From: JBFWWP01 sp050246115
Lineage (GTDB): Bacteria > Planctomycetota > UBA8108 > UBA1146 > JAJFFE01
DNA: 64,000 bases
Reading direction: 5' to 3'
Assembly: GCA_050246115.1 (NCBI GenBank)
Contig: JBFWWP010000005.1
Coordinates: forward strand, 1 to 64,000
How positions within the stretch are numbered: position 1 is the first letter of the stretch; every line of letters starts with the position of its first letter. The position numbers and the translations under genes were made by a program. The notes under the pieces are model-generated. The model was given only the letters and a program-made list of their open reading frames with translations, searched no databases and was not told where the DNA came from. This document shows, piece by piece, positions 46,366 through 55,377 of this stretch.

Positions 46366-48795
46366 CTAGATCAAGTTGACGAGCTCCTGCAGCATCTCGT
46401 CCGAGACCGTCACGGTTCTTGCGTTCGCCTGGAATGCTCTCTGGCCGACGATCAGGTCCGTGAACTGTTGCGCCAGGTCCACGTTCGATTCCTCGAGGAA
46501 GCCGCTGCGCAGCGTTCCGCGCCCGAAAGAACCCGGGACTCCGGTCTGCGCCGGGCCGGAGTTCACGGACACCCGGAACATGTTGTCCCCTTCCGCGTTC
46601 AAGCCGTTCGGGTTGGCGAAGCGGGTGAGAGCGATCTGTCCTAGATTGCGGGTGAGACCGTTCGAGAAGATTCCCTCGATGATGCCGTTGTCGTTGACTG
46701 CGAACTCCCGCAGCGTACCCGCCTCGAAACCGTCCTGCTGCTGCAGCTGGATCTCCGACACCGGGGTCGCAAACTGGGTAAGACGGGAGAAGTCGAGTTG
46801 CACGTTGAACGGCGTAACGACTCCCCCACCTTGCTCCGGGGTAGCGTCGAGATTGATCGACATGGTCTCGGTCGGCTCTCCGGTCGCCAGATACTGACCC
46901 GAGGCACTGAATAGGATCGTGCCACTGCCGACGACTCGATCGAGGTCCGAGTCGTCGTTGGACTCGGCGAAGTAACGCCAAACGTTCGGGCCATTGGGAC
47001 TCGATCCCTGGAAGACGAGCGTGAGTTCCACCTGCCGCGGGGTACCCAGCGAGTCGTACACCGTGCTGGTCAAGGTCACCGACTCGCCCGCGGCGTTCAC
47101 CACCGGCGGGTTGTCGAACAGCGGGATTCGAGCCCCCTCCGACAAGATCTCGATGTTCGAGATATCGTTGAGACTGCCCACGTTGCCGGCGATCTCGATG
47201 GTGCCGTTCGCTTGCTCGAGAAAGCGGAACGAAGTGCCGACGTCTGGGTCCTGCGCCAGCGTGGCGTCGAAAGCAACGGTCACGGCATTGCCGACCACCG
47301 ATGCTACCCGACCAGAGACCGTCGTTCCGCCGGCGGTGTACTGCACCAGCTGATTGACCGAGAGGCCTTGCTCGAGAGGAAAGCTCGTCACCGAGCTATC
47401 CGTAATGGTGAACGAACGAATGCCGCCGTTGGTCGCTGGTGCGCTCACCGCCACCGTAGGCGCGCCGCCGTCGAGGTCGAGAATCGTGACATCCGGCGGG
47501 ACCCCGACATCGGCCCGGGCGTGAACCGCGTAGGTATCGCCGAAGGCGGGGACGATCGTCAGCGAGTTGAAACCGTCGGTGCGGAAGGTGAGGGTGTCCA
47601 ACGAGCCTCCCGGACTCGACGCACTCACCGAGGTGATCTGCGCGATCTGGCCCGCGGACGCACCGGCGGTGAAACGGATGAAGTCCCCGGCCTGCACCCC
47701 TCGGAAATCAGCCTGACGGTCGATGATGTGTCCCAGGCTGGCGACGTCATCGAGACCGCCGGCGACGCCTGCGGACAAGGTTCCGTTGACTTCCTCACCG
47801 GTTACGGGGTTCGTGCGCGCATAGGACAGCGTGTCTTCGGTCTGCTCGAAATCGTCGAAGGAACCGTCGTTGATTCCGAGTCGGTTCTGTACGAACTGCA
47901 TGAAGTCGCCCAGGGTAGTACCGCCGGTCGGCGGCGGGTCACCCACGACGAAGCGCGCGGTGGGTAGCTCGCGCTCGCCCTTCATGGCTTGCAGCTGAAT
48001 CTCGACACCCGTCAGCTGGTTCGCGAGCTCCGGGAACAGCATCACCGCGGTCGCGGCCGAGCCCGCATCGGTGGCTGTATAGGTGACGAAGTCACCCAGC
48101 GACCGTACCAAGTTCTGCAGCGGGGTAGTTGCGGTCGCGCGTACGAGGCCAAGGGGATTGTCCGCCGAGATGAGGTCGCTGTTCGTCGTACGGTTGTCGT
48201 ACAGTACGTCGGATCGCAGCAGCGTACCCTCGCTAGCCACGGAGCCGCCGGAGTTCAGGTTACCGCTGAAGAATGCCTCCGTCGTCGGGCGGGCGATCGT
48301 CGCTACCCCCACTGGGATCTCGATGTTCTCGAGAACCCCGCCGGTGACGATGCGGAAGTTCTCGTCGGCCATGTACCCCTGCACGACGAAACCGGTGGCT
48401 GCATCGTGCAGCAGGTTGGACGGATTGATCGAGAACGATCCGTCGCGGGTGAAGATCGCTCCCCCCGATTGGTCACGTAGAGTGAAGAAGCCATCCCCCT
48501 GGATCGCGATGTCGGTTGCGACACCGGTGGCCTCGGTCGGCCCCTGGGAGAAGTCGGTCGCGGTCGAGCCGACTTGGGTCCCGAGCCCGACCTGGATCGG
48601 ATCGATGCCACCGAGGAACCCTTGCGGCGCCACGCCGTACGTGAGGCTTTGGCTGAGCATGGACGCAAAGTCCACGCGGCTATTCTTGAAGGCAGTCGTG
48701 TCGACGTTCGCAATGTTGTTCCCGATCACTTCGATCCGGAACTGTTGCGCACGCAACCCGCTGACTGCCGTATTCAGCGATCGAATCAGTGCCAC
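46366..48795 (-). CDS. flgE: Flagellar hook protein FlgE
   Basis: An 809-residue hook subunit. The N-terminal rod/hook motif is LIRSLNTAVSGLRAQQFRIE, then IGNNIANVDTTAFKNSRVDF, and the C-terminus is VDLAQQFTDLIVGQRAFQAN, then a final coiled-coil. It is much longer than enterobacterial FlgE (about 400 aa); the extra mass is in the Ser/Thr/Gly-rich surface-exposed centre. Start GTG 48795 with AAAGG 7 bases upstream fits the hook N-terminus; the frame is open 27 codons further upstream without similarity. Confidence 0.94.
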   Translation of the reverse strand: MALIRSLNTAVSGLRAQQFRIEVIGNNIANVDTTAFKNSRVDFASMLSQSLTYGVAPQGFLGGIDPIQVGLGTQVGSTATDFSQGPTEATGVATDIAIQGDGFFTLRDQSGGAIFTRDGSFSINPSNLLHDAATGFVVQGYMADENFRIVTGGVLENIEIPVGVATIARPTTEAFFSGNLNSGGSVASEGTLLRSDVLYDNRTTNSDLISADNPLGLVRATATTPLQNLVRSLGDFVTYTATDAGSAATAVMLFPELANQLTGVEIQLQAMKGERELPTARFVVGDPPPTGGTTLGDFMQFVQNRLGINDGSFDDFEQTEDTLSYARTNPVTGEEVNGTLSAGVAGGLDDVASLGHIIDRQADFRGVQAGDFIRFTAGASAGQIAQITSVSASSPGGSLDTLTFRTDGFNSLTIVPAFGDTYAVHARADVGVPPDVTILDLDGGAPTVAVSAPATNGGIRSFTITDSSVTSFPLEQGLSVNQLVQYTAGGTTVSGRVASVVGNAVTVAFDATLAQDPDVGTSFRFLEQANGTIEIAGNVGSLNDISNIEILSEGARIPLFDNPPVVNAAGESVTLTSTVYDSLGTPRQVELTLVFQGSSPNGPNVWRYFAESNDDSDLDRVVGSGTILFSASGQYLATGEPTETMSINLDATPEQGGGVVTPFNVQLDFSRLTQFATPVSEIQLQQQDGFEAGTLREFAVNDNGIIEGIFSNGLTRNLGQIALTRFANPNGLNAEGDNMFRVSVNSGPAQTGVPGSFGRGTLRSGFLEESNVDLAQQFTDLIVGQRAFQANARTVTVSDEMLQELVNLI

Positions 48796-48889
48796 CTGGT
48801 TGCCTTTCTCGAGCTGAGCAAGCGGCTGATCCATGCCCGGAGCCTCGGGTCCGTGACGTCCGTTGTCACTGCCCACTGAAAGACCATTG

Positions 48890-49306
48890 CTACGCCGCCA
48901 CCGACGAGATCTGGCGAATCGAGCTCATTGGCAGCAGCGAGTCGCCAACGCCGAGCTGCACCTGGCCGCCGGCGACCACGACTCGATCGACACGCCCTTC
49001 CATCAACGTCCCGTCAGCGAGAACGCCTTGGACCTGCTGACCGAGCAGCGAGCCTGCCGAAGAGATCTGCTGACCGAGCAACAGGGCCTCGATGCCCTCT
49101 GTCAGTTTGGTCGTGGCTTCGAGAGACTGCATTTGGGTCAGCTGGTTCAAGAACTGACTGTTGTCCAACGGCTCCAGCGGATCCTGGTTTGCGAGTTCGG
49201 ACAACATGATTGAGAGAAAGTCCTCGGGGCCGAGCGACTGGCGCGACCCTGCCCCCGTCGTCGGCGAGCCTTGAGCGGCGACACTGGTTACCGCATCCAT
49301 TTGCAC
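48890..49306 (-). CDS. flgD: Hook-capping protein FlgD (short form)
   Basis: A 138-residue protein. The conserved N-terminal region (LGPEDFLSIMLSELANQDPL, DNSQFLNQLTQMQSLEATTK) is intact, followed by a small beta domain (LLGQQVQGVLADGTLMEGRV). It lacks the second Tudor/FnIII part of the roughly 230-aa FlgD of enterobacteria; such short forms occur in several phyla. Lies upstream of flgE as expected. Confidence 0.92.
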   Translation of the reverse strand: MQMDAVTSVAAQGSPTTGAGSRQSLGPEDFLSIMLSELANQDPLEPLDNSQFLNQLTQMQSLEATTKLTEGIEALLLGQQISSAGSLLGQQVQGVLADGTLMEGRVDRVVVAGGQVQLGVGDSLLPMSSIRQISSVAA

Positions 49307-49336
49307 TGCCTCTCGCGTTCGAGTCTTTGCATCGGG

Positions 49337-50884
49337 TCAAGCCACGCAATCCAACTGCGCACCGAGGTGCAGTGCTCGCAACACTCGGACCGCAGCGGCG
49401 TCCGCCTCGCCTTCCGGAGAGGCGGTTGCTCCTGCAGCACCAACGTCGGTGCCTCGCCGATCGCGTTCTCCTTGGTCTCCAACATTGGGTTCGCGGAGTT
49501 CGACCGTGCAACCGTCGGCTTCGAGCCCGTAGCCCGCGAGCGTCCGGTGCAGTTCGTCGATGTCTCGCAGGATCACCGAACGCACCAACTCGTCGTCGAC
49601 GCGAAACGCAATGTCTACGCGGCCACCGCGCAGCTTCACGTCGAGGTCGACTCGCCCGAGTTCCGGCGGATCCAAGCGCAGGCGTACTTCACCGCCCCCC
49701 TCGCGCACCGTACGGCGAACGATTCGATAGAGTTTCTGGCTGAGCTCGAAGTCTCGCTCCATGTCGGCCGACACCACCTGGCCCGCGACGCGCCCACCGT
49801 CCACCGTGCCACTGCTGGGTTGGAGAGGACTCGAGTGGACGGCCGTCGGGCTCGAGTCAACGGCCGCAATGCCGGTCGGCGGCGGTGCGACGTCGGGCGT
49901 GACGCCCACCGGAGCCTGCCGCGGCGTGGCGCTGGTGATGCCGCCGGCGGTCACGGGAGGTGCCGGCCGCCCCTCGTCGCCGCCTGGGGCCTCCTGGGAT
50001 TCGGGGTTCGTCGCGAGCAGGAAGAACTCCGGCGCTCCCTTGCCATCGTCTTGCGTCAGTCCCGACTCACTGTCGCCCGGCTGAAACACCGACGCGAGCA
50101 CCGGGGCCGTTGACGAGGGTCCCTCCTCACGGAGCACCGTCGTTGCGGCCGTGAGCGGTTGCTGCTGCGTTGGCCCCGCCTTGGGCTCGACAGGCAACGC
50201 GATGGGTGCTCGCGTCGCTCCGTCATTGGACACACCGCTCGTCGGGGCTTTCGGCGGCACTACCGGCTCTGCGACCACCTCCTGCCCAGTCGTCGCTGGC
50301 GGTGGTGTCGGGTTCGCGGCGTTCGTCGTTGCGTCGACGACCACCGGGAGACCAAGAGGCGTACCCGGTTTCGTCGCCAGCGTGGCGTCGAGCCGAGGTG
50401 CACTCACCGACAGACCTTCTCCGAGGGTCGATGGCAAGGACTCCGCCGGCGCCATCGGCATGGACTCCAAGGGTACGAGCACGGGTGACGCCTCGACCCC
50501 GTCGTTCGCGATCGTGCCCGACACAACGGGGGCGGGCTCGCGACTGGCAAGGGGCGCGACGATGGCGAACGCCGTCGCTGCGAGGTCTTCCAACGCCTCG
50601 GACAATTCATCGGCGGGACCGACGATGCCAACGCCGTCCATCACCGGCTCGGCGGCAGCGCCGGATTCTGCTTCCCCTTCGGAGAGCTCGCGCAGCGAGT
50701 CGCGCGGCGGCGCCCGCTCGGAGCTCCGACTCACCGGCTCTCGGCGCGGAGACTCCTGAGGCTCGCGCCGGGCAACCTCCAGGAACTCTCGAAAACTCGA
50801 GTCGGACTCCGCGCTGGGAGCGGGCGCCGCTGGCGCAGCCCCCATCCCCGCGAGGTTCGTCTTCTCGAGGAACTGAACCATCAT
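49337..50884 (-). CDS. fliK: Flagellar hook-length control protein FliK
   Basis: A 515-residue secreted ruler protein. The long N-terminal two-thirds are disordered and Pro/Ala/Ser/Thr-rich. The C-terminal domain has the Flg_hook motif GEVRLRLDPPELGRVDLDVK followed by VDIAFRVDDELVRSVI. The length of the disordered region may reflect the large hook. The ATG at 50884 overlaps the upstream stop by 4 bp. Confidence 0.9.
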   Translation of the reverse strand: MMVQFLEKTNLAGMGAAPAAPAPSAESDSSFREFLEVARREPQESPRREPVSRSSERAPPRDSLRELSEGEAESGAAAEPVMDGVGIVGPADELSEALEDLAATAFAIVAPLASREPAPVVSGTIANDGVEASPVLVPLESMPMAPAESLPSTLGEGLSVSAPRLDATLATKPGTPLGLPVVVDATTNAANPTPPPATTGQEVVAEPVVPPKAPTSGVSNDGATRAPIALPVEPKAGPTQQQPLTAATTVLREEGPSSTAPVLASVFQPGDSESGLTQDDGKGAPEFFLLATNPESQEAPGGDEGRPAPPVTAGGITSATPRQAPVGVTPDVAPPPTGIAAVDSSPTAVHSSPLQPSSGTVDGGRVAGQVVSADMERDFELSQKLYRIVRRTVREGGGEVRLRLDPPELGRVDLDVKLRGGRVDIAFRVDDELVRSVILRDIDELHRTLAGYGLEADGCTVELREPNVGDQGERDRRGTDVGAAGATASPEGEADAAAVRVLRALHLGAQLDCVA

Positions 50885-51615
50885 GGACTGTTTCCTCCGG
50901 ACCGTGATCCGCGGGCCGGGTTCTCGTCCCGTCCCACCTGCGCGAGCATCCGAGCCGCGCGCACCGGATCCACCTTCCCCATCTCCGCCAGTACCTGCCC
51001 GGCCTTCCTTGGCGGCAGCCCACCCAGAAGCGCGACCGCTTCCGCTTCGTTCATTCCTTCTTCACCGGCAACGCTCGCTCCCGACAGAACCCCCGCGACG
51101 TCGCGAGCTCCCATCGACTCCAGCGTCTCGAGCAGCCAAGGTCTCCGCTCGCCTTCCGAGTGCGACTTCTCGAGCCTCGCTACGAGTTCCTCCGCGGAAC
51201 TCAGGAGCGCGTCCTTCGTAATCTCTTCACCGAGCAGCTGCGTCAGCACCTGCGTCAGGATCATGCTCACCTGATCGAGTCGCTGTTCCTCCGCCGCGAG
51301 CTGCACGAACTTGGCCTCGACCTTGGCCAGGTCTTCCTCGATGCCAGCGCCGACGTCCTCGAGGCGCCGGGACCACAATCGCAGATCGGGCGCCATGGCC
51401 GCCGCAGCTGGCTCGGAACCGGGCTGCTGCACGTCTGCTGCGCCGGTGCTCGGCGGCGCTTCCGGTTGCAAGGTCAACGCGCTGACTACCCGCTCCAGGG
51501 GGCGATCGGGCAACCAACCGAGAGCCACCGCAACAGCGAAGGTCGCGGCCGCTGGCCCCAGGAGCAGGCCGCACAACAGGCAGTAGAGTGAACCAACCCT
51601 ACTCAGCATGGTCAT
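50881..51615 (-). CDS. MotE-like membrane protein of the fliJ-fliK region
   Basis: A 244-residue protein. One N-terminal membrane span (SLYCLLCGLLLGPAAATFAV, residues about 9-33), a linker, a coiled coil (EDVGAGIEEDLAKVEAKFVQ) and a C-terminal MgtE-N-like helical part (EAVALLGGLPPRKAGQVLAE). This layout and the place between fliJ and fliK match MotE-type proteins described as chaperones of flagellar motor parts. Sequence similarity by eye is moderate, so no symbol is given. Confidence 0.65.
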   Translation of the reverse strand: MTMLSRVGSLYCLLCGLLLGPAAATFAVAVALGWLPDRPLERVVSALTLQPEAPPSTGAADVQQPGSEPAAAAMAPDLRLWSRRLEDVGAGIEEDLAKVEAKFVQLAAEEQRLDQVSMILTQVLTQLLGEEITKDALLSSAEELVARLEKSHSEGERRPWLLETLESMGARDVAGVLSGASVAGEEGMNEAEAVALLGGLPPRKAGQVLAEMGKVDPVRAARMLAQVGRDENPARGSRSGGNSP

Positions 51616-52075
51616 CTTTCATCGACTGCGATCTCACGCGCGCGCCGGCCAGCGCCCGGCTGGCCTCGTCGAGTTCCAATCGTTCGGCCCGCTGCACGAC
51701 CTCGGTGTGCTGCTCTCGACGCCGCTCGTCGAGGCGCTCGACCGCGCGATGACGACGGCGCGCCTTGACCACCTCCGCCTGGAGCGCGGCGACCTGACGG
51801 CGCTGTGCGACGAGTTCCTTCAGTTGCTCCTGCTCCCGACGTTGGAGTGCGTTCAGATAGCGCTGGTGCGCCAGTAACTCCTGCATGTCCAGCACGCCAT
51901 CGCGCAGCTGAGAGAGTCGTTCCTGCTCCTGCCGCCGCTCTTCATCGAGCCGCGCCAGCTCACGCTGCAATCCATTCATCTGCGCGAGTCCGCGCTGCAA
52001 TTCGGCGCGCTGCCGATCGATCTCGACCTTCTGCACGCGCAGCACTCCACTGAGATTCGACTGGAACTTCTTCAC
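51599..52075 (-). CDS. fliJ: Flagellar export chaperone FliJ
   Basis: A 158-residue, almost entirely coiled-coil protein (KVEIDRQRAELQRGLAQMNG, then repeated Arg/Glu/Gln heptads). FliJ is the stalk-like component of the export ATPase and escorts chaperones to FlhA. The start overlaps the fliI stop by 4 bp and the end overlaps the MotE-like gene by 17 bp. Confidence 0.88.
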   Translation of the reverse strand: MKKFQSNLSGVLRVQKVEIDRQRAELQRGLAQMNGLQRELARLDEERRQEQERLSQLRDGVLDMQELLAHQRYLNALQRREQEQLKELVAQRRQVAALQAEVVKARRRHRAVERLDERRREQHTEVVQRAERLELDEASRALAGARVRSQSMKDDHAE

Positions 52076-53415
52076 CGGCGCTTCTCCGCCTTGCTCGCCG
52101 TCACCGGCGCATAGATCGCCTCCAGCCCGGACACCGCAGCTGCAAAATCCGAGTCGTCTTGGGGAGGCTGGCGCAGCAGCTTCTCGATGGCAGGCATGCG
52201 ATCGACCGCAGCGTCGCTCCGAGCGTCGGCACCCCGAACATAAGCGCCGAGCTGCAACAGATCCTCCGCATCGCGGTAGCGCGCCATGTCCTCCACGAGT
52301 CGCTGCCGAAGCTCCAAGTGTTCCGGAGTCACGACATCGCTCATCACGCGGCTGACGCTATCGAGAATGTCGATTGCCGGGAAATGCCCTCGGCGAGAGA
52401 GCTTCCGTGACAGCCAGATGTGTCCATCCAAGATTCCACGAACGGCGTCGCCGATCGGATCATTGAGATCGTCCGCCTCGACCAACACGGAGTAGAAGCT
52501 GGTGATGCTTCCGGACTCCGCCGGCCCGGTTCTTTCGAGCAGGCGCGCCAGCAGAGCGAACACCGAGGGCGGGTAGGCGCGCGTTGTCGGGGGCTCGTAG
52601 GATGAGAGTCCCAGCTCCCGTTGCGCCAAGGCTACCCGCGTCACTGAATCGAAGAGGAGCAGAACGTCCTGGCCCAAGTCGCGGAAATACTCGGCGATCG
52701 CCGTCGCCACGTTGGCAGCCCGCAGGCGAACGACCGGCGGATCATTGGAGGTCGCGACGACGACGATCGACCGCGCCAGGCCTTCGGGTCCTAGGTCGCG
52801 CTCGACGAACTCCCGCACCTCACGTCCTCGCTCGCCGACGAGCGCGATCACGGTGACGGGCGCCTCGGACCGACGAGCGAGCATTCCCATGAGTACGGAC
52901 TTGCCCACGCCACTCCCGGCAAAGATCCCCATTCGTTGACCGCGTCCGCATGTCAGTACGGAGTCGATGGCCCGAACCCCGGTCCGAAACGGACGGTCGA
53001 TTCGACGGCGAGCCAACGGCGCGACGGGGCGCCCGCTGAGCGACACGCGGGCATCGGGCCGGACTGGACCCTTACCGTCCATCGGGATCCCACGGCCATC
53101 CAGGATCCTGCCCAACAACTGCGGCGAGACGTCGACCCCCGGTTGGGCTCCATCATGGCAGACGACGTCTCCAGGGGAGATTCCCTCGGTGGTCCCGCAA
53201 GGGACCAACAACGTGCGGCCGTCCTGGAATCCCGTCACCTCCGCCTCGAGAGCGCGATTCCCATCCATTCGGCAACGGATCGTGCAACAACTGCCGACGG
53301 CGAGTGCGAGTCCTTCAGCCTCCACGATCAACCCGGACACCCGGCGCACACGCCCGGCGACGCGGACCGGATCGCACTCGCGAACCGCTCGCAGTTCACT
53401 GCCGAACAGAGTCAC
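52072..53415 (-). CDS. fliI: Flagellar export ATPase FliI
   Basis: A 447-residue F1-beta-like ATPase energising flagellar export. Walker A is GSGVGKSV (Lys172), Walker B is VLLLFDSVTR, and the family stretch RTGVRAIDSVLTCGRGQRMG precedes the P-loop. The C-terminal helical domain contains LERTGPAESGSIT. Start GTG 53415 overlaps the fliH stop (GTGA). Two adjacent Cys (SCCTIRC) in the beta-barrel are unusual. Confidence 0.95.
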   Translation of the reverse strand: MTLFGSELRAVRECDPVRVAGRVRRVSGLIVEAEGLALAVGSCCTIRCRMDGNRALEAEVTGFQDGRTLLVPCGTTEGISPGDVVCHDGAQPGVDVSPQLLGRILDGRGIPMDGKGPVRPDARVSLSGRPVAPLARRRIDRPFRTGVRAIDSVLTCGRGQRMGIFAGSGVGKSVLMGMLARRSEAPVTVIALVGERGREVREFVERDLGPEGLARSIVVVATSNDPPVVRLRAANVATAIAEYFRDLGQDVLLLFDSVTRVALAQRELGLSSYEPPTTRAYPPSVFALLARLLERTGPAESGSITSFYSVLVEADDLNDPIGDAVRGILDGHIWLSRKLSRRGHFPAIDILDSVSRVMSDVVTPEHLELRQRLVEDMARYRDAEDLLQLGAYVRGADARSDAAVDRMPAIEKLLRQPPQDDSDFAAAVSGLEAIYAPVTASKAEKRR

Positions 53416-54329
53416 ACTGCCGCCGCCTCTCGAATCCGCGACTCCAGGATCTGCAGCTGCGTCTCCACGGTGCGATCGACGGAGGCCGACTGGGTCACCA
53501 GGCGACAGCCTCCGCGAAGCATGTCGTCGCGCTCGACGATCTCCACCGCCGAGCAGTCACCGAGAGTGTTCGCGGTCCCCGCCAGGTGCTCCTCGATTGC
53601 CTGGCGATCTGCCGGGTGAATCTCAACCGTCAGACGCGAGCACGCGATGAGATGTGTCCCGGCGGCCAACAAGCACTCCTCGACCGCACTGCGGGAGTCT
53701 TCGTTCAGCTCCCGGCGTATGACCGCACGCGCCACCGCGAGGGCGAGCTCCAGCAATTCCGCACGCACGCTCGCGGCAAACTGCTGCCAGCGTTCTCCGA
53801 GTCCGCGTGCGATCTCGGCGATACAAGCAACCGCAGGCGTCACCTCGTTCTCGAGCCTCGCGCCCAGCTCCGCTCGCGCCTCGCGCTCGCCCTGCTCGCG
53901 ACCGTCGCGTCGCCCCGCGGCGAGCCCTTCGGCCAGGCCCTCCTCGTAACCCTTGCGGAATCCATCTTCCTCGCCCTTGGTGAAGCCCTCGCGGTGACGC
54001 TCGGCGTACACCGCCGCTGCGCGCTGCGCGGCGGCTCGAGTCTCCTCGTCGATCGTGTTGCGCGCCAGCGTGAGCGCCTCGCGAATGCGAACCCGACTCT
54101 CGTCGGTCTTGGCGCGCAGCTTCCGCTCCAACTCCACCCCAGCCCGGCGCAACGCGTCCAAGCGACCTTGCGAGCGCCGGCTGATCTCCGCCACCAAGCG
54201 ATCCACGTCCTCCAATCGGAAGTGCCGATCCTCGACGTAGGTGACGTCCGCTCCTTGAACGGGACGCAGAACGCGGGCTCCCGCCGCATGCGGCCACGAA
54301 CCGTTGGGCAGCACGGTGTCAGACGACAA
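53412..54329 (-). CDS. fliH: Flagellar export regulator FliH
   Basis: A 305-residue stator subunit of the export ATPase. A long Arg/Glu-rich coiled coil carries GxxxG-type repeats (EGFTKGEEDGFRKGYEEGLA), typical of FliH. A C-terminal domain follows (ELALAVARAVIRRELNEDSR, VEIVERDDMLRGGCRL). The start is TTG 54329, backed by GGAGGGG 9 bases upstream inside the end of fliG, so the two genes overlap by 11 bp. Confidence 0.93.
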   Translation of the reverse strand: MSSDTVLPNGSWPHAAGARVLRPVQGADVTYVEDRHFRLEDVDRLVAEISRRSQGRLDALRRAGVELERKLRAKTDESRVRIREALTLARNTIDEETRAAAQRAAAVYAERHREGFTKGEEDGFRKGYEEGLAEGLAAGRRDGREQGEREARAELGARLENEVTPAVACIAEIARGLGERWQQFAASVRAELLELALAVARAVIRRELNEDSRSAVEECLLAAGTHLIACSRLTVEIHPADRQAIEEHLAGTANTLGDCSAVEIVERDDMLRGGCRLVTQSASVDRTVETQLQILESRIREAAAV

Positions 54330-55377
54330 CGCTGTTCTCCCCTCCGCGGCCCATGACGACGACGTCGCCGCTCTCCTCGAGCCGTCTGACGATCTCGACG
54401 ATCGACTGCTGGGCGGTCTCGACGTCGCTGATGCGGACCGGGCCCATGTACTGCATCTCTTCTTGAATCATCTCGCCAGCGCGCTTCGACATGTTGCCGA
54501 AGATCTTGGCCTTGAGCTCGTCCGAGGCCGTCTTCAGCGCCAACGAGAGCTCCGCGTTCTCGACTTCCTTCAGGACGTTTTGAATGCCCTTGTCGTCCAC
54601 GAGCAGCAGATCCTCGAACACGAACATGAGCTTCTTGATGTCTTCTGCGAGCGCTGGGTTCTCCTCCTCGATGTTCTCGAGGATGGCGCGCTCACTGGCG
54701 CGGTCGAGCACGTTCAAGATCTCCGACACGGTCTTCACGCCTCCCACCTCGGCAAGCTCTTCGAACTGGAGCGAGGCCAGGTACTTGCGCAGTCCGGACT
54801 CGACGTTCTTGATGGCCTCCGGACTCGTGTGACCGAGCGTCGCGATGCGCTTCACGATGTCGATGCGCTTCTCGGCACCAAGACTCGTCAGAATCTCTGC
54901 GGCCTTCGACGGATCGACGTAGGACAACACCAGCGCAATCGTCTGAGGGTGCTCCTCTTGCAAGAAGGTCACCAAGACGTCCGCCTCCGTGTGCTGTAAG
55001 AAGTTGAACGGGGTCGCCTGGCGCTGAGCTTCCAGCAAGCGCACGAGCTTCGCGGCCTGAGCCTTCGGCAACGACTTTTGGATGATGTCGACTGCGTGAT
55101 CGTAGCCGCCTTGCTTGATGAGTCCTTGGACCATGAGCAAGTCCTTGAACTCTTCCATGACCGAGATCAGCTCTTCGCGGGACACCGTCCCGAGACGCGC
55201 GATCTCCTGAGACACCAGCTCCATCTCACTCTCGGTCAGCTGACCGAAGATTTTCGACGCCGCTTCCGGATCGATCGAGATCATCAGGATCGCGGCCTTC
55301 CGCAGCCCCGACGCGATCGCGATCGCCGGCCGCGGGGCCCCCTCGACTTGGCTCGGAGCAGCGGCGCGCGGCGTCAT
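54319..55377 (-). CDS. fliG: Flagellar motor switch protein FliG
   Basis: A 352-residue rotor protein. The N-domain has AIASGLRKAAILMISIDPEA, the middle domain has the EEHPQTIALVLSYV armadillo segment, and the C-domain charged torque helix is present as FVFEDLLLVDDKGIQNVLKE. ATG 55377 overlaps the fliF stop by 4 bp (ATGA). The frame continues upstream, but that part overlaps fliF and is not FliG-like. Confidence 0.96.
   Translation of the reverse strand: MTPRAAAPSQVEGAPRPAIAIASGLRKAAILMISIDPEAASKIFGQLTESEMELVSQEIARLGTVSREELISVMEEFKDLLMVQGLIKQGGYDHAVDIIQKSLPKAQAAKLVRLLEAQRQATPFNFLQHTEADVLVTFLQEEHPQTIALVLSYVDPSKAAEILTSLGAEKRIDIVKRIATLGHTSPEAIKNVESGLRKYLASLQFEELAEVGGVKTVSEILNVLDRASERAILENIEEENPALAEDIKKLMFVFEDLLLVDDKGIQNVLKEVENAELSLALKTASDELKAKIFGNMSKRAGEMIQEEMQYMGPVRISDVETAQQSIVEIVRRLEESGDVVVMGRGGENSVVV

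Noticed and set aside
48795..48876. Upstream ATG for flgE at 48876
   Set aside because: The 27 extra residues do not resemble the conserved hook N-terminus, and GTG 48795 has a good ribosome binding site.
48796..48889. Sigma-54-like GG-N10-GC in the flgE upstream gap
   Set aside because: Only the GG and GC match; the surrounding TGGCAC and TTGC positions do not.
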